Part shown: piece after piece, positions 23,349 to 36,244 of the stretch
Layout of the letters: each line of letters starts with the position of its first letter
Numbering within the stretch: the stretch's first letter is position 1
NCBI RefSeq assembly: GCF_030551875.1
Contig: NZ_JAUOZU010000005.1
Location: 248,001-312,000 of the forward strand
Source of the DNA: Fluviirhizobium alvei
Lineage (GTDB): Bacteria; Pseudomonadota; Alphaproteobacteria; Rhizobiales; Rhizobiaceae
DNA length: 64,000 bases
Direction: 5' to 3'
Position numbers and translations under genes: made by a program
The notes under the pieces: model-generated
Told to the model about the DNA's origin: nothing
The model's input: only the letters and a program-made list of their open reading frames with translations
The model's database searches: none

Positions 23349-24760
23349 GCCTTCTTCCCTGAAAGAGCCACCAGTTCCTTCGGAAGTGCTGCGGCCCAAT
23401 ATGTAATACTGCCTGCGCCTAACATGACCACAAAATCACCGGGTTGCGCAATGGCGGCGACATAGGGCGCCAGCACATCAGGCGACGCCAGGAAGCGCGC
23501 ATCACGATGTCCGCCGGATTTGATCCGCGAAACCATTTCTTCCGCAGTCACGCCCTCGATCGGATCCTCCCCCGCCGAATAGATCGGCGCAATGAAAATC
23601 GTATCGGCATCATTGAAACAGGAGGCGAATTCCTCAAAAAGGCTTGCCACGCGGCTGAAGCGATGCGGCTGGTGAACAGCGATGATGCGGCCCTGGCAAC
23701 TGTCGCGCGCCGCCTTCAGAACCGCCTTGATCTCGACCGGATGGTGGCCGTAATCGTCAAACACCTGCACGCCGTTCCATTCGCCGGTGAAGGTGAAGCG
23801 CCGCTTGACGCCACCGAACGAGGCTAGGCCGCGGGCGATCGCCTCTTCGGAGACGCCGAGCCGCTGCGCGACCGCAATGGCCGCGGTGGCATTGGACACA
23901 TTGTGCCGGCCTGGCATCGGCAGCGCCAGATCCTTCATTTCGATGACCTGACCCGTGCGGCGACGGCGGATTTCGATATCGAAGATCGACTTGGGGCCCT
24001 CATGCCGCACATTCTTGAAGCGTACATCGGCCTGCGGATTTTCACCATAGGTGATGACCTTGCGGTCCTCGATCTTCGAAACCATCGTCTGGACCTCGGG
24101 ATGATCGAGGCACATGACGCCGAAACCGTAGAAGGGCACATTCTCGACGAACTGGCGGAAGGCCGCCCGCGCATTGTCGAAGGTGCCGTAATAATCGAGA
24201 TGCTCGGGATCGATGTTGGTCACCACCGCCACATCGGCTGGAAGCTTGAGGAAGGTGCCGTCCGATTCGTCGGCTTCCACCACCATCCACTCGCCCTCGC
24301 CCATGCGGGCATTGGTGCCATAGGCATTGATGATGCCGCCATTGATGACCGTCGGATCAAGACCGCCGGCTTCGAGCAGAGTTCCGACCAGCGAGGTCGT
24401 CGTCGTCTTGCCATGGGTGCCGCCGATGGCGATCGCATTGCGGAAGCGCATCAGCTCGGCCAGCATTTCGGCACGACGCACAACCGGCAACAGCTTCTCG
24501 CGCGCAGCCACCAGTTCGGGATTGTTCTTCTTGATCGCGGTTGAGACGACGACAACCTCGGCATCGCCGAGATTTTCCGCCTTGTGACCGACGAAGACAT
24601 CGATGCCCTTGGCTTTCAGGCGCTGCACATTGGCGCTGTCGGCCTGGTCGGACCCTTGAACCTTGTGGCCGAGATTGTGCAGCACCTCGGCAATACCGCT
24701 CATGCCGATACCGCCAATGCCGATGAAATGGACGAGCCCGATGCTCTTGGGCATTTTCAT
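23345..24760 (-). CDS. murC: UDP-N-acetylmuramate--L-alanine ligase MurC
   Basis: 471 residues. Adds L-Ala to UDP-MurNAc. N-terminal Rossmann-like [24 protein letters not shown] loop [14 protein letters not shown], and Mur-ligase motifs EADESDGTF and [13 protein letters not shown] are all present. Its ATG overlaps the murG stop by 4 nt, and its stop overlaps the murB start, so murG-murC-murB are translationally coupled. Confidence 0.98.
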   Translation of the reverse strand: MKMPKSIGLVHFIGIGGIGMSGIAEVLHNLGHKVQGSDQADSANVQRLKAKGIDVFVGHKAENLGDAEVVVVSTAIKKNNPELVAAREKLLPVVRRAEMLAELMRFRNAIAIGGTHGKTTTTSLVGTLLEAGGLDPTVINGGIINAYGTNARMGEGEWMVVEADESDGTFLKLPADVAVVTNIDPEHLDYYGTFDNARAAFRQFVENVPFYGFGVMCLDHPEVQTMVSKIEDRKVITYGENPQADVRFKNVRHEGPKSIFDIEIRRRRTGQVIEMKDLALPMPGRHNVSNATAAIAVAQRLGVSEEAIARGLASFGGVKRRFTFTGEWNGVQVFDDYGHHPVEIKAVLKAARDSCQGRIIAVHQPHRFSRVASLFEEFASCFNDADTIFIAPIYSAGEDPIEGVTAEEMVSRIKSGGHRDARFLASPDVLAPYVAAIAQPGDFVVMLGAGSITYWAAALPKELVALSGKKA

Positions 24761-25881
24761 GGATGTACCTCTTTGAATTGCTGGACCGATCCACCGGCCG
24801 CAATCGTCTCGACCAGATCGGCGAGATGATCGGCGGCGGCTGGCTTGCCGGTCTTGCGGGCAGCGGCTGCCGTTCTGGCAAGCCGATCCGGCTCGGCTAT
24901 GGCTGCGGTGATCAGGGATGCGATCTTTTCAGGCGAAAGCGCCGCTTGCGCAATGACTTCGGCGCCGCCCTCCGCGCGAAGGGCCGCCGCATTGGCAGCC
25001 TGGTCATGATCGAGCGCATAGGGATAGGGGACGAGAATGGAAGGCCGGCCGATGACGGCAAGCTCTGAAACAGTGGACGCGCCCGAGCGGCAGATCACCA
25101 GATTGGCAGAAGCGATTTCCGCCGGCATGTCATTGAAGAACGGCGCAACACGCGCCTCAAGCCCGAGCTTGCCGAAGCAGGTCTGGACGCTTTCAAGATC
25201 TTCCGGACGCGCTTGCTGCGTCACAACGAGGCGCGCGCGGGCCGGCTCGTCGAGAAGGCAGAGCGCCGAGGGAATAGCGCCGGAGAAAAACTGCGCACCC
25301 TGGCTGCCGCCGAAGACGACGAGCTTGAAGGGATCGGATGGTCCGGACGGCGTGTAGGGCAACTCGGCTGCGGCAAGCACATCGGGACGGACCGGATTTC
25401 CGGTCACCACCACTTTCTGGTCTCCACCGGCAGCACCTTCGGGCAGAAAGCCGCCGGCGATCGCACGCACACGCGAGGCCAGAAGTCGGTTGGCGCGACC
25501 CATCACGGCATTCTGTTCATGGATGAGGGTCGGAATGTTCATGCCGGCTGCAGCAAGCAGCGGCGGCACCGTCGGATAGCCACCGAAACCGATCACAGCC
25601 TTGGGCCTCAGGCCCGCAAAGAGACGGCGCGCCTGGCGCATGCCTTTCCAGAGCGTCAGGAGGGCCTTGCCGACGGCAATCGGGCTCTTCGATCCGAAGG
25701 TTGCCGAGGGAACGACATGGATCGCTTCAGCCGGAAACTTGCCGGCAAACCGCTCAGCCCGGCTGTCGGTAACCAGATGCACGGACCAGCCGCGTGCCTT
25801 CAGCTTGTGACCCAAGGCTTCGGCGGGAAACAGGTGTCCACCCGTCCCGCCCGCGCAAAGCACGATGATGCCTTTTTCCAT
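24757..25881 (-). CDS. murG: Lipid II synthase, N-acetylglucosaminyltransferase MurG
   Basis: 374 residues of the GT-B fold. Transfers GlcNAc from UDP-GlcNAc to lipid I at the cytoplasmic face of the membrane. [16 protein letters not shown] and [15 protein letters not shown] bind the lipid substrate side, while [12 protein letters not shown] and [21 protein letters not shown] form the UDP-GlcNAc site. Six nt separate it from the ftsW stop, and the ATGA overlap couples it to murC. Confidence 0.98.
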   Translation of the reverse strand: MEKGIIVLCAGGTGGHLFPAEALGHKLKARGWSVHLVTDSRAERFAGKFPAEAIHVVPSATFGSKSPIAVGKALLTLWKGMRQARRLFAGLRPKAVIGFGGYPTVPPLLAAAGMNIPTLIHEQNAVMGRANRLLASRVRAIAGGFLPEGAAGGDQKVVVTGNPVRPDVLAAAELPYTPSGPSDPFKLVVFGGSQGAQFFSGAIPSALCLLDEPARARLVVTQQARPEDLESVQTCFGKLGLEARVAPFFNDMPAEIASANLVICRSGASTVSELAVIGRPSILVPYPYALDHDQAANAAALRAEGGAEVIAQAALSPEKIASLITAAIAEPDRLARTAAAARKTGKPAAADHLADLVETIAAGGSVQQFKEVHP

Positions 25882-25887
25882 GTAAAC

Positions 25888-27048
25888 TTACTCCGCCGGA
25901 ACGCCGTAGCCCGATCCGGACCGGAACAGGCTGCGCTCCTGCGCGCGCGTCTCCGGCCTCTGGCGGGTCAGCGCCAAGATGAATCCAGCGGTCACGCATA
26001 TGGCAATCTGTGACGAACCGCCATAGGAAATCAGCGGCAGCGTCATGCCCTTGGCCGGCAGAAGCTCGAGATTGACCCCGATATTGATGATCGACTGGAA
26101 GCCGATCTGCAGCACGAGGCCGGCCACGGCAAAGCGGGTAAAATCGTTGCGGTCGCGAAGCGCATGGTTGAGGCCCCGCATCACGACGAAAAGATAAAGC
26201 CCCACGAGGAGCATGCAGAAGAGAATTCCGAATTCTTCGGCAGCCACGGAGAAGACGAAGTCGGTATGGCTGTCCGGCAGGATGCGCTTGACCGTTCCTT
26301 CGCCCGGACCCATGCCGAAAAAACCGCCGCGCGTGATCGCTTCATGCGCCGTATCGACCTGGAACGTATTGCCCTCCCCGGTGAGGAACTGGTCGATACG
26401 CTTGGCCACATGCGGAAACACATTGTAGGCGAAGAAGAGGAAACCGGCGGCACCGCCCGCCATGAGGATGATCCATACCCACGGCATGCCGGCCATGAAG
26501 AACATGCCGCCCCAGACGGCGGTGATCAGGATCGTTTGACCGAGATCCGGCTCGGCCACCAGCAGAGCTGCAACGATGACGAACAGGATCATCGCAAACA
26601 GATTACCCGGGATATCGGGCTGGCGCTGATGTTCGGCAAACAGCCAGGCGCAGACGACGACAAAAGCGGGCTTCATGAATTCGGACGGCTGGATCGAAAG
26701 AGCGGAAATCGAAATCCAGCGGCGCGAACCCTTCACTTCCATGCCGATGAACAGCACGAGCACAAGGGCAACGAGCATGACCACGAACATGATCATGGCC
26801 GTGCGGCGCACCTGGCGCGGGCTCAGAAAGGAGAGGCCCACCATGACCGCGATCGAAGGCAGCATGAACAGCGCGTGGCGTTCGACGAAGTGGAACGTGT
26901 CGAGGCCGATGCGCTCGGCAACGGCCGGAGAGGCCGCGAAGGACAGCATGAAACCGGCACCGAGCAGCAGGATGAAGGCGGCCAGGAAAAACCTGTCGAT
27001 CGTCCAGAACCATTCCGCCAACGGTCCTCTTTCGGCTCTGCTTACCAT
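25888..27048 (-). CDS. ftsW: Septal peptidoglycan glycosyltransferase FtsW
   Basis: 386 residues from the ATG at 27048, preceded by AGAGG; a TTG two codons upstream is less likely. SEDS-family protein with about ten membrane helices. Characteristic segments are KGSRRWI, QPSEFMKPAFVVV, AEPDLGQTILI, GEGTVKRILPDSHTDFVFSVAAEEFG and PLISYGGSSQIA (each shorter than the full motif). It polymerises lipid II at the septum with FtsI. A 117-nt gap upstream, unusual inside this packed cluster, holds a CtrA-type site. Confidence 0.96.
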   Translation of the reverse strand: MVSRAERGPLAEWFWTIDRFFLAAFILLLGAGFMLSFAASPAVAERIGLDTFHFVERHALFMLPSIAVMVGLSFLSPRQVRRTAMIMFVVMLVALVLVLFIGMEVKGSRRWISISALSIQPSEFMKPAFVVVCAWLFAEHQRQPDIPGNLFAMILFVIVAALLVAEPDLGQTILITAVWGGMFFMAGMPWVWIILMAGGAAGFLFFAYNVFPHVAKRIDQFLTGEGNTFQVDTAHEAITRGGFFGMGPGEGTVKRILPDSHTDFVFSVAAEEFGILFCMLLVGLYLFVVMRGLNHALRDRNDFTRFAVAGLVLQIGFQSIINIGVNLELLPAKGMTLPLISYGGSSQIAICVTAGFILALTRQRPETRAQERSLFRSGSGYGVPAE

Positions 27049-27087
27049 GTCCAAACCTCTGTTTTTCCGCAGAATGCAGAAAATCCG

Positions 27088-27103
27088 TTAACAGCCCATT
27101 AAC
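27088..27103. promoter_or_regulatory. Consensus CtrA binding site upstream of ftsW
   Basis: TTAACAGCCCATTAAC fits TTAA-N7-TTAAC exactly, and the reverse strand also reads TTAA-N7-TTAAC. It lies 40 nt upstream of the ftsW start in the only sizeable gap between murD and ftsW. In Caulobacter, CtrA controls several division genes including ftsW. Direct control here is inferred. Confidence 0.6.
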
Positions 27104-27165
27104 CAAGCCTGCCCATCGTAACGAACGGAGCGTGAGGCAGGCTTGCGTGTTCGGCGAGGCCGGTT

Positions 27166-28557
<1,392 letters not shown>

Positions 28558-28564
28558 CGGAACC

Positions 28565-29665
28565 TCAACGGATCTTGAGTGTAGCGAGCCCGACCAGGGC
28601 CAGAATGACGGAAATGATCCAGAAGCGGATCACGACCTGGCTTTCGGTCCAGCCCTTCTTTTCGAAATGGTGGTGGATCGGCGCCATCAGGAACACCCGC
28701 TTGCCGGTCATCTTGAACGAGCCGACCTGAATGATGACCGACAGGGTTTCCATAACGAAGACCCCGCCGATGATGGCCATGACGATTTCATGCTTGGTGG
28801 CCACCGCAACCGAACCGATCAGCCCGCCGAGCGATAGCGAACCGGTATCGCCCATGAAGATGGCGGCTGGCGGCGCATTGAACCAGAGAAAGCCCAGCCC
28901 GGCCCCGATCACGGTTGCGACAACCACGGTCAGTTCACCGGTGCCCGGCACAAAATTGATCTGCAGATAGTTTGCAAACACCGCATTGCCGGCGAGATAG
29001 GCGATGACGCCGAACGAACCGGCTGCGATCATCACCGGCACGATGGCAAGACCATCAAGGCCGTCGGTGAAATTCACCGCATTGCCCGCACCGACGATGA
29101 CGAAAGCGCCGAAGATCACGAAGAAATAGCCGAGATTGAGCAGCAGGTCCTTGAAGAAGGGAAAGGCAACCGAGGTGGCCATCTTGGAGGCATCCGGGCT
29201 TCCGGCGCCTGCTGCCTGCATCATGAAGAACACGGCGATGCCGGCAATCACGAATTCGGTCAGCATGCGCATGCGGCTCGAAAAGCCCGCTGTCGTCTGC
29301 TTGGTCACTTTCAGATAGTCGTCATAAAAGCCGATCAGGCCAAAGCCGAGCATCACGAGCAGGCAGGACACGACATAGACATTGCCGAGATCGGCCCAGA
29401 GCAGCGATGAAACGACCACCGAGACCAGGATCATCAACCCGCCCATGGTGGGCGTTCCGGCCTTTTTCAGATGCGTCTGCGGTCCATCGGCCCGGATCGG
29501 CTGACCCTTGCCCTGCCGCACCCGCAAGGACGCGATCATCGACGGCCCGAACAGGAACACGATGAGCGCCGACGTGAACAATGCCGCTCCGGCCCGGAAG
29601 GTGATGTAGCGGAATAGATTGAAGATCTGCAGGGAATCAGCGAATTCCACCAGCCAAATGAACAT
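28565..29665 (-). CDS. mraY: Phospho-N-acetylmuramoyl-pentapeptide transferase MraY
   Basis: 366 residues with about ten membrane helices. Transfers phospho-MurNAc-pentapeptide to undecaprenyl phosphate, making lipid I. Conserved loops: [31 protein letters not shown] (catalytic Asp pair), [16 protein letters not shown], and the cytoplasmic loop [16 protein letters not shown]. It lies between murF and murD with short gaps. Confidence 0.98.
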   Translation of the reverse strand: MFIWLVEFADSLQIFNLFRYITFRAGAALFTSALIVFLFGPSMIASLRVRQGKGQPIRADGPQTHLKKAGTPTMGGLMILVSVVVSSLLWADLGNVYVVSCLLVMLGFGLIGFYDDYLKVTKQTTAGFSSRMRMLTEFVIAGIAVFFMMQAAGAGSPDASKMATSVAFPFFKDLLLNLGYFFVIFGAFVIVGAGNAVNFTDGLDGLAIVPVMIAAGSFGVIAYLAGNAVFANYLQINFVPGTGELTVVVATVIGAGLGFLWFNAPPAAIFMGDTGSLSLGGLIGSVAVATKHEIVMAIIGGVFVMETLSVIIQVGSFKMTGKRVFLMAPIHHHFEKKGWTESQVVIRFWIISVILALVGLATLKIR

Positions 29666-29697
29666 GCAATGTCCCTCAATATGAGTTCGCGGGGCCG

Positions 29698-31110
29698 TCA
29701 GGCCGGCGGAAACTTTTCTTTCAGCGCCGCAACGATGCGACCGAATCCGGATCCGTTGGATGATTTGACCATGACGACGTCCCCGGGCTTGATGTTGGCA
29801 AGGGCGTAAGCGGTCAGTTCATCGGCGGAATCGCGATAAATCGGTTCTTTAGCCTGTTGCAATGCATCGCGCAAATAGGCCATGTCGGGACCCGCGATCC
29901 AGATCTCGTCAATGCCAGCGGCAATCAGCGGTTCGGCGAGACCGGCATGCACATCCGCCGAAAATTCACCCATTTCCAGCATATCTCCGAGAACCGCGAT
30001 CCGGCGACCGCCCTCACCCGGCATGCTCCCGGCAAGAAGCGCAATCGCCGCCCGCATCGAGGCCGGGTTGGCATTGTAGCTCTCATCGATCAGCGTGAAG
30101 GCACCATCGCCAATCGCCAGACGAATCCTCTGACCACGGCCCTGTCCTGCCGTCACCTCGGCAAAAGCGGCAACCGTAGCGTCGAGATCGGCACCGGCGA
30201 GCGTGGCGGCCGCCAGAACAGCAATCGCATTTTCAGCGATATGGCGCCCGGGAGCTGCAATCGACACTTCGACGGTGCGACCGCCGATCGCGGCCCAGAA
30301 CACGGCGCCGTCATTATCGCCCTGATAATCGACAAGGCGGTAATCGGCCTTCACGTTGGCACCGAACGAGTGGATGTTGGCGACGCCCACGCGTGCAGCC
30401 GTGGCTTCGAGAAAATCGAACTGGGCGATGTCGCGGTTGATCAGCGCATGGCCATCGTCCGTCAAACCCTCGAAAATCTCGGCCTTTGCAGCGGCGATTT
30501 CCTCGATATTCTTGAAGTTGCCGAGATGGGCGGCAGCAACGGTGGTGATGATGGCCACATGCGGCCTGACCATGCCGACGAGCGGCCGGATTTCGTCCGG
30601 ATGGTTCATGCCGATCTCGAAGACGCCGAAATCGGCATTGCGCGGCAATCGCGCCAGCGTCAGCGGCACACCCCAGTGATTGTTGAACGAGGCGGGCGAA
30701 TAATGGACGGTTCCGGATGCGGAAAGCACCTGGCGCAGCATTTCCTTTGTCGTGGTCTTGCCGACTGAGCCGGTGACGGCAATGATCTTGCCACGAGCAC
30801 GAGCGCGCGCCGCCCGACCGAGCCTTTCGAGCGCTTCAAGAACGTCATGCACCACGATCAGGGGAGCGGCCACACGCCCGAGCGCCGGCAACCGCGCCTC
30901 GCTGACCACGAGAAGCGATGCGCCATGGGCCGCGGCCGAAGTGACGAAATCGTGCCCATCGACGCGATCGCCCTTGATCGCAAAGAAGGCCTCGCCGGGT
31001 TTGACGGCACGGCTGTCGATCGAAATTCCCGAGATGCCCGCAGGCATCGTGCCCATCGGACGGCCTGCCATGGCGGCAACGAGCTCGTCGGTGGTCCAGA
31101 GAAAATCCAT
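29698..31110 (-). CDS. murF: UDP-N-acetylmuramoyl-tripeptide--D-alanyl-D-alanine ligase MurF
   Basis: 470 residues. Adds D-Ala-D-Ala made by Ddl. N-terminal [21 protein letters not shown] uridine domain, ATP loop [24 protein letters not shown], and [17 protein letters not shown] are characteristic of MurF. The start lies 3 nt after the murE stop. Confidence 0.98.
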   Translation of the reverse strand: MDFLWTTDELVAAMAGRPMGTMPAGISGISIDSRAVKPGEAFFAIKGDRVDGHDFVTSAAAHGASLLVVSEARLPALGRVAAPLIVVHDVLEALERLGRAARARARGKIIAVTGSVGKTTTKEMLRQVLSASGTVHYSPASFNNHWGVPLTLARLPRNADFGVFEIGMNHPDEIRPLVGMVRPHVAIITTVAAAHLGNFKNIEEIAAAKAEIFEGLTDDGHALINRDIAQFDFLEATAARVGVANIHSFGANVKADYRLVDYQGDNDGAVFWAAIGGRTVEVSIAAPGRHIAENAIAVLAAATLAGADLDATVAAFAEVTAGQGRGQRIRLAIGDGAFTLIDESYNANPASMRAAIALLAGSMPGEGGRRIAVLGDMLEMGEFSADVHAGLAEPLIAAGIDEIWIAGPDMAYLRDALQQAKEPIYRDSADELTAYALANIKPGDVVMVKSSNGSGFGRIVAALKEKFPPA

Positions 31111-31113
31111 CGC

Positions 31114-32568
31114 TCAGCCTCCCAATGCTTTCCTGATTTCTTCGTGGTCGGAGAAAGGCAGCGTCTCGGTTCCGACGATCTGGCCCTCTTCATGGCCCTT
31201 GCCGGCAACGATCAGCGTATCGCCGGAGCGCAACATACCGACAGCATCATGAATGGCCCGACGACGATCGCCGATCTCTACCGCACCCGGAGCCGCCGCC
31301 ATGATCTCGGAACGGATCACGGAAGCCACTTCGGTACGTGGATTGTCATCGGTAACGATGGCGATATCGGCAAGACGGGTTGCGATTTCGCCCATGATCG
31401 GGCGCTTGCCCTTGTCGCGATCGCCGCCGCAACCGAAAACGACAATGACACGGCCGGTGGTGAAGGGCCGAACCGAGGTCAGCACATTCTCGAGCGCTTC
31501 GGGCTTGTGCGCATAATCGACATAGCAGAGCGCGCCGTCGCGAGTCTGCCCGGCAAGCTCGAGCCGCCCCGGTGCGCCCTTGATATGGTGAAGCGCGGCA
31601 AAGGCGGCTGATGGCGCAACGCCGGTAACGATGGCCAGACCAGCTGCGACCATGGCATTGGCAACCTGGAAATCGCCGGCAAGCGGCAGATGCACCTCGT
31701 GGATCGCCGATCCTTCATGCACCTCGATGACCTGCTTGTCGCGGAAATGCTCGATACGTTTGACGGTGAGGAAATCGCCATGGCGACCGACCGTATTCAC
31801 GGCAAGGCCAGCGTTCCGGGCCGCCTCGGCGGCCTTGTCCGACCATTCGTCATCGGCAAAGATGATCGCGGGCGCTCCCTTCGGCATCAGCGTGTCGAAC
31901 AGGCGCATCTTGCAATGGAAGTAATGCTCGACCGTCGGATGATAATCCATATGGTCGCGACCGAGATTGGTGAAGGCGGCAGCCGAAAGCGAAACGCCAT
32001 CGAGCCGGCGCTGGTCGAGACCATGGCTGGACGCTTCCATCGCCGCATGGGTCACACCTTCGCTCGCAAGCTCCGCCAGCAGCGCATGCAGCGTCACCGG
32101 ATCCGGGGTCGTCAGCGAACCATAATCGTTGCGGCCCGGCGCGATCACGCCGGTGGTGCCGATCTGCGCTGCGGCAAGGCCGGCATGTGCCCAGATCTGG
32201 CGCGTGAAGGAGGCGACAGAGGTCTTGCCGGCCGTGCCGGTCACCGCCACCATCGTCGCAGGCTGCTTGCCATAGAAGCGGGCGGCAGCAAGCGCAAGCG
32301 CCCGCCGCGGATCGTCGCTGACGATCACCGGAACCGATGTTGCATCGTCTGAGGCATGGGCCGTCAGAACCGCCGCCGCACCACGTCCGATCGCATCCTT
32401 GATGAAAGCCGCCCCATCCGCCTTGCTGCCCGACAGCGCAATGAAAAGATCGCCCTTGGCGATTCGGCGGCTATCGGCGCTCAAACCGGCAATATCGATA
32501 TCGCCGGACACGCCGGCAACCTGAAGGGCCGCAGCATGTTCCGGCCCGAGAAGATCCTTGAGTTTCAT
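31114..32568 (-). CDS. murE: UDP-N-acetylmuramoyl-tripeptide synthetase MurE
   Basis: 484 residues. Adds the third stem residue, expected to be meso-diaminopimelate. ATP loop [36 protein letters not shown] and [15 protein letters not shown] are MurE hallmarks. The DAP-selecting motif DNPRTE is visible in [13 protein letters not shown], matching DNPR of meso-DAP enzymes rather than the Lys type. It starts 40 nt after the ftsI stop. Confidence 0.98.
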   Translation of the reverse strand: MKLKDLLGPEHAAALQVAGVSGDIDIAGLSADSRRIAKGDLFIALSGSKADGAAFIKDAIGRGAAAVLTAHASDDATSVPVIVSDDPRRALALAAARFYGKQPATMVAVTGTAGKTSVASFTRQIWAHAGLAAAQIGTTGVIAPGRNDYGSLTTPDPVTLHALLAELASEGVTHAAMEASSHGLDQRRLDGVSLSAAAFTNLGRDHMDYHPTVEHYFHCKMRLFDTLMPKGAPAIIFADDEWSDKAAEAARNAGLAVNTVGRHGDFLTVKRIEHFRDKQVIEVHEGSAIHEVHLPLAGDFQVANAMVAAGLAIVTGVAPSAAFAALHHIKGAPGRLELAGQTRDGALCYVDYAHKPEALENVLTSVRPFTTGRVIVVFGCGGDRDKGKRPIMGEIATRLADIAIVTDDNPRTEVASVIRSEIMAAAPGAVEIGDRRRAIHDAVGMLRSGDTLIVAGKGHEEGQIVGTETLPFSDHEEIRKALGG

Positions 32569-32608
32569 GGCCCCCGCCTGATCTGTTGGTGTTCCGTCTT
32601 CTTACCGG

Positions 32609-34369
32609 TCAATAAGACACAAGCAAGGCAGAACCGTCGGGTCCGAACTGCGGCTTCACACCCAGAAGCGGCGCCGCACGCCGAATGATGTTGCCGGCAA
32701 GCACACCGGCATTGCAGCCGGCCGTAACGCCGCAGCCCTGCTTGGCCTTTTTCGGTTCGTCGACGATCACCAGAACTACATATTTCGGATTGTTGATCGG
32801 GAAGGCCGAAACGAAGGCGTTGAAACGGACATTGCCGGCATAACGGCCATTGACGACCTTTTCGGCGGTCCCCGTCTTGCCGCCGACGAAAAAGCCCGGA
32901 ATATTGGCGCGGCTGCCCGAACCATCGAGCACGTTGGCACGGAAGAGCGTCCGCATGTTCTCGACCGTTTGCGGCTTGACCACCAGTTGCGCGATCTCGT
33001 TGGCCTGTTCTTCTGTTCGCGGAAGGAAAGTCGGGTTGATCAGCTTGCCGCCATTGAGAAGGGCAGCCGCGGCAACCGCGGTCTGCAATGGCGTCGTCGC
33101 CGCGCCATGACCGAAGGCGATCGTCATCGAGTGGATCTTCTTCCACACCTTGGGCTGGCTGGGTGACGCCACTTCCGGCAGTTCGGTCTGCATGCGGGTG
33201 AGCAGGCCGAGACGAGTCAGGAACTCGCGATGGCCGTCGATGCCGACGATGTCCGCCATCTTGGCCGAGCCGATGTTGGACGAATGGATGAACACGTCGG
33301 TGGTCGAGAGAATGCGGCGGGTGGCGTGAAAGTCATGGATGGTTCGACCGCCGATATAGAGCGGACGCCGGGCGTCGAAGGTCGAGTTCATGTTGACCTT
33401 ACCGGAATCGAGCGCCATCGCTGTCGTAAAGGTCTTGAAAGTCGATCCCATTTCGAAGATGCCCGCCGACATGCGGTTCATGTCGTTGTGGGTTCCCTTC
33501 GGATTGTGATCGATCGTCGCCCCGGGATTGTTGGGGTCGAAATCAGGCAAGGATGCCATGGCGAGAACTTCGCCGGTATTGACATCGAGAACGACGCCGG
33601 CCGCCGCGATGGCATCGAAATCGACAAGGCCCTGGTGCATTTCCTGGTTGACGATCGCCTGGACGCGCAGATCGATCGACAGTTTCACCGGCTCGAGCGG
33701 CGAACCGGTCATGCCGAGTTCGGCGAGATCGGCCAGACCCTGCTGGTCGAGATATTTTTCCATGCCGCCGATGCCGCGATTGTCGACATTGACGTAACCG
33801 ACCACATGCGAAGTGATATCGCCAGCCGGATAGAAGCGGCGCTTGGAGGGCCGGAAGCCGATGCCCGGAATGCCGAGCGCCAGAATTTCGCTCTGCTGCT
33901 TGGGCGTCAGCTGCCGACGCAGCCACTGGAAATGTGACTTGTTGGTGAGCTTGTCATAGGTCGTCTTCGGATCGATATCCGGCAGCACCGTCGACAGAAG
34001 CTCGACCGCCTCATCCGGATCGACGATCTTGTGCGGTTCCGCATAGAGCGAGACGGTACGGATATCGGTCGCCAGCACTTCGCCGTTGCGATCGAGAATA
34101 TCGGGACGGGAAGCCACCTGGTTGACGTTCGGGCCGATGGAAGCCACCGCGAAAGACCCTGTCAAACCATACTGGATCAGCCGACCGCCGATGATCGAAT
34201 AGACCACGGAGAAACAGGCGATGATGATGATGAGCCGGTTGCGCGCCTGGTTGCCCGCCTTCTTGCGCGTTCCCTGGAACCGCATCGCACCGGTCGAAAG
34301 CCCGCCACGCGCATCCGCGTTGAAGTGGGCCTTGCGTTTCAGAACCATGATCCGTGAGAGAAAAGACAT
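32609..34369 (-). CDS. ftsI: Septal peptidoglycan transpeptidase FtsI (PBP3)
   Basis: 586 residues. One membrane helix (about residues 45-65, RLIIIIACFSVVYSIIGGRL) anchors a periplasmic pedestal and a transpeptidase domain. Penicillin-binding motifs are intact: STFK (GSTFKTFTTAMAL), SSN (HSSNIGSAKM) and KTG (GGKTGTAEKVV). It cross-links septal peptidoglycan with FtsW. Its ATG overlaps the ftsL stop as TGATG, giving tight coupling. Confidence 0.97.
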   Translation of the reverse strand: MSFLSRIMVLKRKAHFNADARGGLSTGAMRFQGTRKKAGNQARNRLIIIIACFSVVYSIIGGRLIQYGLTGSFAVASIGPNVNQVASRPDILDRNGEVLATDIRTVSLYAEPHKIVDPDEAVELLSTVLPDIDPKTTYDKLTNKSHFQWLRRQLTPKQQSEILALGIPGIGFRPSKRRFYPAGDITSHVVGYVNVDNRGIGGMEKYLDQQGLADLAELGMTGSPLEPVKLSIDLRVQAIVNQEMHQGLVDFDAIAAAGVVLDVNTGEVLAMASLPDFDPNNPGATIDHNPKGTHNDMNRMSAGIFEMGSTFKTFTTAMALDSGKVNMNSTFDARRPLYIGGRTIHDFHATRRILSTTDVFIHSSNIGSAKMADIVGIDGHREFLTRLGLLTRMQTELPEVASPSQPKVWKKIHSMTIAFGHGAATTPLQTAVAAAALLNGGKLINPTFLPRTEEQANEIAQLVVKPQTVENMRTLFRANVLDGSGSRANIPGFFVGGKTGTAEKVVNGRYAGNVRFNAFVSAFPINNPKYVVLVIVDEPKKAKQGCGVTAGCNAGVLAGNIIRRAAPLLGVKPQFGPDGSALLVSY

Positions 34370-34761
34370 CAGCGCTGCACCGATCCTGTGGAAATGTCAT
34401 CGGTCTTGGTCTTCTTGACCTTCTTGTCGGCATTGGCCGTCTTGTCGTCTTCCGGCTCCTTCGCCGGCACATCCGCCTTCAGCATCGGCAGTTCGGAGGG
34501 CTGGGCCAGTTGCATCGGATCTGTCGGCACGAGCTGCAGTTCCGCCTGATGGGCGGTGATGAGCTTCTGCAACCGGCCGGGCTGGGTGAGCAGCGCCCAA
34601 TCGGCCCGCAGCAGGTCGATCGTGTCGTGCTCCAGGCGGATATCGGCCTCGAGCTTCTGCACTTCCTCAAGCTTGAGCTCGGCCCGGTGCTTGATCGTAT
34701 AGGTCACCGTGGCCATGGCCGTCATCAGAACGATCAGCAATATGTCGAGGGTACGAAGCAT
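34369..34761 (-). CDS. ftsL: Cell division protein FtsL
   Basis: 130 residues. A single N-terminal membrane helix (IDILLIVLMTAMATVTYTI region, residues 5-23) is followed by a leucine-zipper coiled coil (ELKLEEVQKLEADIRLEHD) and a charged, low-complexity tail (DKTANADKKVKKTKTDD). This is the expected architecture of the FtsL partner of FtsQ and FtsB, and position between rsmH and ftsI supports it strongly, although FtsL sequences diverge. The lysine-rich tail is longer than in E. coli. Confidence 0.92.
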   Translation of the reverse strand: MLRTLDILLIVLMTAMATVTYTIKHRAELKLEEVQKLEADIRLEHDTIDLLRADWALLTQPGRLQKLITAHQAELQLVPTDPMQLAQPSELPMLKADVPAKEPEDDKTANADKKVKKTKTDDISTGSVQR

Positions 34762-34763
34762 GA

Positions 34764-35786
34764 TCAGCCCTTCAGTCTTTCAATATCCGCGAGATCAGGC
34801 AGGTCGAAGATCGACAGGTCGGTTCGTCCGGCGGGCGCCTCGGTACGAATACCGGAACGAAGTTTTGCCGAGCGCGCACGCGGATTTTCCGCCGCTTCCG
34901 CTTCGCCGGCCGCCACGGCCTGACGCGACAGCGGCTTGAAGATCTCCGGTGCCCGGACCATCTCCGGCAGATGGCGCGAACCACTGGCCTTGCCGGCGCG
35001 ATCGGCGAAATAGCGCTTGACGATCCGGTCTTCGAGCGAATGGAAAGTGACGACCACCAGCCGGCCGCCGGGCTTCAGTGCCCTTTCGGCGGCAAAGAGC
35101 GCATCGGCCAGCTCGCCGAGCTCGTTGTTCACGTAGATCCGCAGCGCCTGGAAGACCCGGGTTGCCGGATGGATCTTGTCGGTCATCTTGCGCGGGGTGA
35201 CGATCTCGATCATGCCGGCTAGATCGCGCGTGGTCTCGAACGGCTTTTCGAGCCTGCGCTTCTCGATCGCGCGAGCGATACGGCCAGCCTGACGTTCTTC
35301 GCCGAGAAAACCGAAGATGCGGGTGAGATCGCTGACCTTGGCACGATTGACGACATCGGCGGCGGAAACGCCGGCCTGGGCCATGCGCATGTCGAGCGGG
35401 CCGTTGCGCTGGAACGAGAAGCCGCGATCGGCTTCATCGATCTGCATCGAGGAGACGCCGATATCGAGCACGACGCCATCGAGCCCGCCTTCGGGCGCGA
35501 ACCGGTCGAGCTCGGAGAAATTACTATGGTGAAGCTGGAAACGGCCGGGATAGTCTGCAAGCAGTGCCGCGCCGCCGGCAATCGCATTGGGGTCGCGGTC
35601 GAGCGCGATGACATCGGCACCCGCCTCGAGGATGGCGCGGCTATAGCCGCCGGCACCGAAGGTTCCGTCGAGAATGGATTGACCGGACGCTGGCGCGAGG
35701 TGCTCCAGCACCTCGGCCAACATCACCGGTATATGACGGATCGGTCCGCCAATGGCATCGTCTGTTCCGCTGCCATGATCCGTCAT
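34764..35786 (-). CDS. rsmH: 16S rRNA (cytosine-1402-N4)-methyltransferase RsmH
   Basis: 340 residues from the ATG at 35786 ([10 protein letters not shown]); a much longer in-frame ORF to 36437 only reads through mraZ in another frame. [17 protein letters not shown] and [17 protein letters not shown] are RsmH signatures (SAM motif I), followed by [16 protein letters not shown] and the C-terminal [15 protein letters not shown]. It methylates C1402 of 16S rRNA. Second gene of the dcw cluster, 17 nt after mraZ. Confidence 0.97.
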   Translation of the reverse strand: MTDHGSGTDDAIGGPIRHIPVMLAEVLEHLAPASGQSILDGTFGAGGYSRAILEAGADVIALDRDPNAIAGGAALLADYPGRFQLHHSNFSELDRFAPEGGLDGVVLDIGVSSMQIDEADRGFSFQRNGPLDMRMAQAGVSAADVVNRAKVSDLTRIFGFLGEERQAGRIARAIEKRRLEKPFETTRDLAGMIEIVTPRKMTDKIHPATRVFQALRIYVNNELGELADALFAAERALKPGGRLVVVTFHSLEDRIVKRYFADRAGKASGSRHLPEMVRAPEIFKPLSRQAVAAGEAEAAENPRARSAKLRSGIRTEAPAGRTDLSIFDLPDLADIERLKG

Positions 35787-35803
35787 ACTGCCTTCGCCCC
35801 ACA

Positions 35804-36244
35804 CTACCTGGAGCTTGTGCCCGAAAGCTTCAGCCCCGCTCTTGCCGCCGCCTGCGCCGCCAGAAATGCATCCGGTCGCCACAGCTGAAAAAACTCCGCC
35901 CGCCCGGCGAACGTCACTTCGTCCTCGATCCCCGTATGGACCCGGAAGAAGTCGGTGAGCGCCAACCTCCCCTCCTTGTCGAGACGGACGAACACGCCGC
36001 CGCCATGAATGAGCAGCGAAAGATCGTTCGCCTCCTGCGTGAAAGGATCCAGTTCCGCCAGTCGACGCTCGAACCGGGCAAGAAGCTCCGGGCCGCCGAT
36101 GTTGATCGCCGGAAAGTGAAAATCCTGGAAGCAGTACAGCTCTTCCACATCCATGGACGCAAGAACACTGCGAAAGGGCGCCGGCACCGAAACGCGCCCC
36201 TTGGCATCGATCTTGTTCGTGGCGTTGGATAAAAACCGGCTCAT
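35804..36244 (-). CDS. mraZ: Transcriptional regulator MraZ
   Basis: 146 residues, two tandem AbrB-like (SpoVT) halves, with the [13 protein letters not shown] and [18 protein letters not shown] repeats carrying the conserved DxKGR-type DNA-binding loops (DKEGR in the second). MraZ binds TGGGN repeats in its own leader and represses the dcw operon in E. coli. Such an array is present at 36421-36455. First gene of the cluster. Confidence 0.96.
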   Translation of the reverse strand: MSRFLSNATNKIDAKGRVSVPAPFRSVLASMDVEELYCFQDFHFPAINIGGPELLARFERRLAELDPFTQEANDLSLLIHGGGVFVRLDKEGRLALTDFFRVHTGIEDEVTFAGRAEFFQLWRPDAFLAAQAAARAGLKLSGTSSR

